Assembly: GCF_004770475.1 (NCBI RefSeq)
Contig: NZ_RQHK01000017.1
Span: 372,001-436,000 of the forward strand
Origin: Leptospira mtsangambouensis
GTDB lineage: Bacteria > Spirochaetota > Leptospiria > Leptospirales > Leptospiraceae
Direction: 5' to 3'
Length of the DNA stretch: 64,000 bases
This document shows positions 61,528 through 64,000 of the stretch, one piece after another (within the stretch, counting starts at the first letter, position 1; each line of letters opens with the position of its first letter). The translations under genes were made by a program, and so were the position numbers. Under the pieces are notes generated by a model. The model did no database searches. It was not told the DNA's origin and worked only from the letters and a program-made list of their open reading frames with translations.

Positions 61528-62581
61528 GTTGCAAATACTAACCAAAATCAAAAATCGTGCAAGTGGTTTCTTTACCAAATTTTTGGCACCTAAAACCTCT
61601 AGAAACTTACTCATACTCTATTCCATCATAGCCATCCCCTTTTTCATTTACCATGAATCTCATTTGCCTTGGCATTACATTTTTGTCCTTTGCCTAATTT
61701 CACTGATCGTCGGACTTTTTATTACTTACGGAAGTTTATACGTGATTCAGCGATATTGGGCTGATACGTTTCACCCTTTAATTGAGTTAGGTGTCGTTGT
61801 ATTATTTATTTTTTCTCTATGGCTTGCTGAAGTTTTGGTTTTTGAAGCCGGTACTGTATTTTTATTTTTATTAGTAGCTGTTGCTTTTCTCATTCGTGTG
61901 TTACGTCTCGAAGAATATGCACGATTATTGGTGGCAGCATGCCTCATCGCAAGCAATGCACTCATTGCCTTCAAAGCATTACAAGGTGCGGAAGTTTTAT
62001 CCGCTTATCTACTTTTTAAGAACAAATACCAAATTGAAGAAAAAGATCTAAATGATTGGGTCGTCACAGAAAACAATCAATATTGGAATGAGGAACTTCA
62101 GTTTGGATTTACTCTACCCCAAGGTTTTTATTTTTTTAAACCAGAAGACTTATCAATGGAAAATAAAACGGGAGCTGGGCAAATTGCAGGTCTTCTTGCT
62201 TTCAGTGATCAAGATGCGGAAAGATATCCTTTTGTAAGAATTTTTTACTTTCCTGACTACTTAGGTTTCCAAGAAAACCAAGCCATTGCCGAATTCTCTG
62301 AATTCCTCAAAATACAAGTGAGCAAAGGGGATATTGAAGACATCCAAGAAATCCAACAAAAAGAATTAGAACCTTCGATTGTCACTTCCAAGTTTTGGAC
62401 TTTTTTTGATCTCTTAAGACCTCGTTATGCGAAAACAGGTTTCATCCTAGTGGAAACATCAAATCATGATAAACTATTGTTTCACATTACAGAAAATTTA
62501 GAAAAAGGTGAAATTCACGAACAAGGCATTCGTGAATTTTTATCATCAATGCGATTCGGAAATCGACTGCAAAGCAATTAA
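61526..62581 (+). CDS. Membrane protein of unknown function
   Basis: 351 residues from the ATG at 61526 (GTG at 61514 is possible). An N-terminal basic segment is followed by four or five hydrophobic helices (about 31-155), then a soluble C-terminal half with no recognised domain (FGFTLPQGFYFFKPEDLSMEN, FVRIFYFPDYLGFQEN). The soluble part could be a small alpha/beta sensor. It diverges from the membrane protein on the other strand with overlapping start codons and converges with the M23 peptidase with a 36-base overlap. Confidence 0.7.
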   Translation: MLQILTKIKNRASGFFTKFLAPKTSRNLLILYSIIAIPFFIYHESHLPWHYIFVLCLISLIVGLFITYGSLYVIQRYWADTFHPLIELGVVVLFIFSLWLAEVLVFEAGTVFLFLLVAVAFLIRVLRLEEYARLLVAACLIASNALIAFKALQGAEVLSAYLLFKNKYQIEEKDLNDWVVTENNQYWNEELQFGFTLPQGFYFFKPEDLSMENKTGAGQIAGLLAFSDQDAERYPFVRIFYFPDYLGFQENQAIAEFSEFLKIQVSKGDIEDIQEIQQKELEPSIVTSKFWTFFDLLRPRYAKTGFILVETSNHDKLLFHITENLEKGEIHEQGIREFLSSMRFGNRLQSN

Positions 62582-63517
62582 AGAAAGTGGATCCACTAAG
62601 GTATCATTTACCTTAGCGCCCAAATGAAGATGAGGGCCCGTAGACATCCCTGTGGATCCAACAGTTCCAATTTCTTGTCCCTGCTTCACAACATCTCCAA
62701 CCTTCACCTTAATTTCATCTTGGTGCATATAAAATGAAAATATTTTATTCCCATGATCAACGATTGTGAAGTTTCCTTCATAATACGTTTTTCTAGCAAG
62801 TACAACAATCCCATCTTGGATCGCAAAAATTGGTGTCCCGGTTTTTCCACGGAAGTCTACACCACCATGAGGTCTGCCTTGTTTGTTATTATAATCTCGC
62901 CTAACATAAAATTTACTGGTAATGAATATTTTATCCAAAGGATTTTTGAAATTATTTATAAATTGTAATTGGCTTTGTTTGGCAAATGCTGCTTCTTTTG
63001 CAGTTTTACATTCTTGAATGAAATCTAAAGTTTCTTTCGGCAGTTCTTTCGTAACAAATTTTTCATCTACTTTGATCTGCTGATTTTTTTTGATCACTTG
63101 GAATTTGGTAGGTTCTAAAATGATTTGGTACTGTTTTTGCCCACGTTTGACAAAAAAGATTTTTGATACAATTTCCAAGGTCATTGCGCCGGCAGGAGTG
63201 TCAGGAGAGACCGGTAAAAAAGCAATCATACTCTTTTCTTTTTTGGTAAGGATCACATCCTTTCCCAACCAACTAACCTTATACGATTCGTTGATCCACT
63301 TTTTATCTTTAGGAGTCAAACGAAGGAAGATAACTTCTCCTCTTCCAAATCGTCTCGCTTCCATTAGCAGTGAAAAATTTTTTTCTTCTTTTTTTACAAA
63401 GTAATTTGTAGGAACTGCACGAGTGGCTGGTTTTTTTTTGACCTCGCGAGATTCAGCTGGAACAGCACGTACAAATGATAAAATTAGAACTAATAAAGAC
63501 AAAAAACGTATCATCAT
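62546..63517 (-). CDS. Exported M23 (LytM-type) peptidase
   Basis: 323 residues. A signal peptide (MIRFLSLLVLILSFVRAVPA) is followed by a beta-rich N-terminal region (about 35-150) and an M23 metallopeptidase domain with the zinc residues His and Asp in GRPHGGVDFRG and the HxH of GPHLHLGAKV near the C-terminus. All metal and catalytic residues are present, so it is likely an active peptidoglycan endopeptidase in the periplasm. It overlaps the convergent membrane-protein gene by 36 bases and ends the window's row of envelope genes before the EAL protein. Confidence 0.93.
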   Translation of the reverse strand: MMIRFLSLLVLILSFVRAVPAESREVKKKPATRAVPTNYFVKKEEKNFSLLMEARRFGRGEVIFLRLTPKDKKWINESYKVSWLGKDVILTKKEKSMIAFLPVSPDTPAGAMTLEIVSKIFFVKRGQKQYQIILEPTKFQVIKKNQQIKVDEKFVTKELPKETLDFIQECKTAKEAAFAKQSQLQFINNFKNPLDKIFITSKFYVRRDYNNKQGRPHGGVDFRGKTGTPIFAIQDGIVVLARKTYYEGNFTIVDHGNKIFSFYMHQDEIKVKVGDVVKQGQEIGTVGSTGMSTGPHLHLGAKVNDTLVDPLSLIALQSISESH

Positions 63518-63529
63518 TTACAATTTCGG

Positions 63530-64000
63530 CTATTTTGTTTGAGCAGATTCGTTAAATTTTTTAACGAATTCCACAAAATCAAGGGCAGGCAGCGGTTTGC
63601 TATAAAGGTATCCTTGGATCATATGACAGCCTAAATCATGGAGTAAATCCCTTTGTGCAGGATTTTCAACTCCTTCCGCAATCACTTCCATCCCCAAGGA
63701 ATGTGCCATATTGATAATGGCCTTACAGATGGCTCGGTCGTCTTCATTGAGTTCCAAATCGATTACAAAAGACCTATCAATTTTTAAAACATCTGCATTG
63801 ATTTTTTTAAGATAACTTAAAGAGCTATAACCAGTTCCAAAATCATCAATTGAAACTTTAATCCCAAGTCCGGATAAATATTCAAATGCTTCTATGCTTT
63901 TTTCAGGATTTTCCATGATAGAACTTTCTGTTAATTCTAACTCGATTTCTTCTGGATTAATATCGTATTGTAGGATGGTTGATTGTACACGATGAGACCA
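63530..64000 (-). CDS. EAL-domain c-di-GMP phosphodiesterase (5' end outside the window)
   Basis: An open frame runs from the right edge to a TAG at 63530 without a start, so only the C-terminal 156 residues are visible. They cover most of an EAL domain: IELELTESSIM (metal-binding Glu), VSIDDFGTGYSS (the paired Asp), DVLKIDRSFV (Lys/Asp), EVIAEGVEN (the second Glu) and GYLYSKPLP near the end. Its residues look intact, so it should hydrolyse c-di-GMP to pGpG. The missing N-terminus may carry sensory or GGDEF domains. It lies 12 bases upstream of the M23 gene on the same strand. Confidence 0.93.
   Translation of the reverse strand, partial: WSHRVQSTILQYDINPEEIELELTESSIMENPEKSIEAFEYLSGLGIKVSIDDFGTGYSSLSYLKKINADVLKIDRSFVIDLELNEDDRAICKAIINMAHSLGMEVIAEGVENPAQRDLLHDLGCHMIQGYLYSKPLPALDFVEFVKKFNESAQTK

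Overview
The window looks like chromosomal DNA of a Leptospira-type spirochaete, probably from the saprophytic branch. This is inferred from low-GC coding sequence, relaxed spirochaetal lipoboxes, an hrcA-grpE-dnaK-dnaJ operon under a perfect CIRCE element, a flagellar fliG, and frequent TTG/GTG starts. No database search was possible. About 54 protein genes fill almost all of the sequence. I saw no rRNA, tRNA, CRISPR array, insertion sequence or phage gene.

Layout, left to right. 1-1772: 5' part of a large minus-strand lipoprotein gene that runs off the left edge. 1934-4405: a small coiled-coil protein, mltG and murB (peptidoglycan), with an ArsC/Spx-like gene diverging from murB. 4958-14029: five tightly packed minus-strand genes: circularly permuted ATP-grasp, alpha-E, giant transglutaminase/DUF2126, an ATP-grasp/alpha-E fusion and a small transglutaminase. 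These form a predicted but poorly characterised peptide-ligase/transglutaminase system, and they are the most interesting locus here. 14208-21251: an SDR enzyme, AlgH, a Gfo/Idh/MocA dehydrogenase and the dnaJ-dnaK-grpE-hrcA heat-shock operon. 21398-24101: a diguanylate cyclase, a GH172/DUF2961 protein and a small membrane protein.

24140-28322: glnD and a GH13 alpha-glucosidase. 28433-34653: a small exported protein and a complete tripartite RND efflux operon, followed by a hybrid 7TMR-DISM histidine kinase. 37255-39629: a DUF1801 protein, a DUF35 zinc-ribbon protein and a thiolase. 39702-40787: an exported protein with a methyltransferase-like pattern. 40882-42844: nuoI and nuoG with their own promoter and terminator. 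42899-44792: a response regulator and aroC. 44852-47569: a TonB-like protein, a NusG paralogue, kdsD and aroD in one tight operon. 47647-49218: a TPR protein.

49272-57061: a GMC oxidoreductase plus six successive genes that each encode a probable lipoprotein (GMC partner subunit, tandem amidase, M1 aminopeptidase, two TRL-like proteins, GDPD phosphodiesterase). 57402-64000: an XRE-type regulator, fliG, a TetR/metallo-hydrolase pair, two membrane proteins with overlapping divergent starts, an M23 peptidase, and the 3' part of an EAL-domain gene that enters from the right edge.

The recurring themes are envelope building and remodelling, second-messenger signalling (one GGDEF and one EAL protein), and stress response. 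The only gene-free stretch over 300 bases is 57062-57401; it holds a probable operator for the XRE-type gene and nothing else I can identify.
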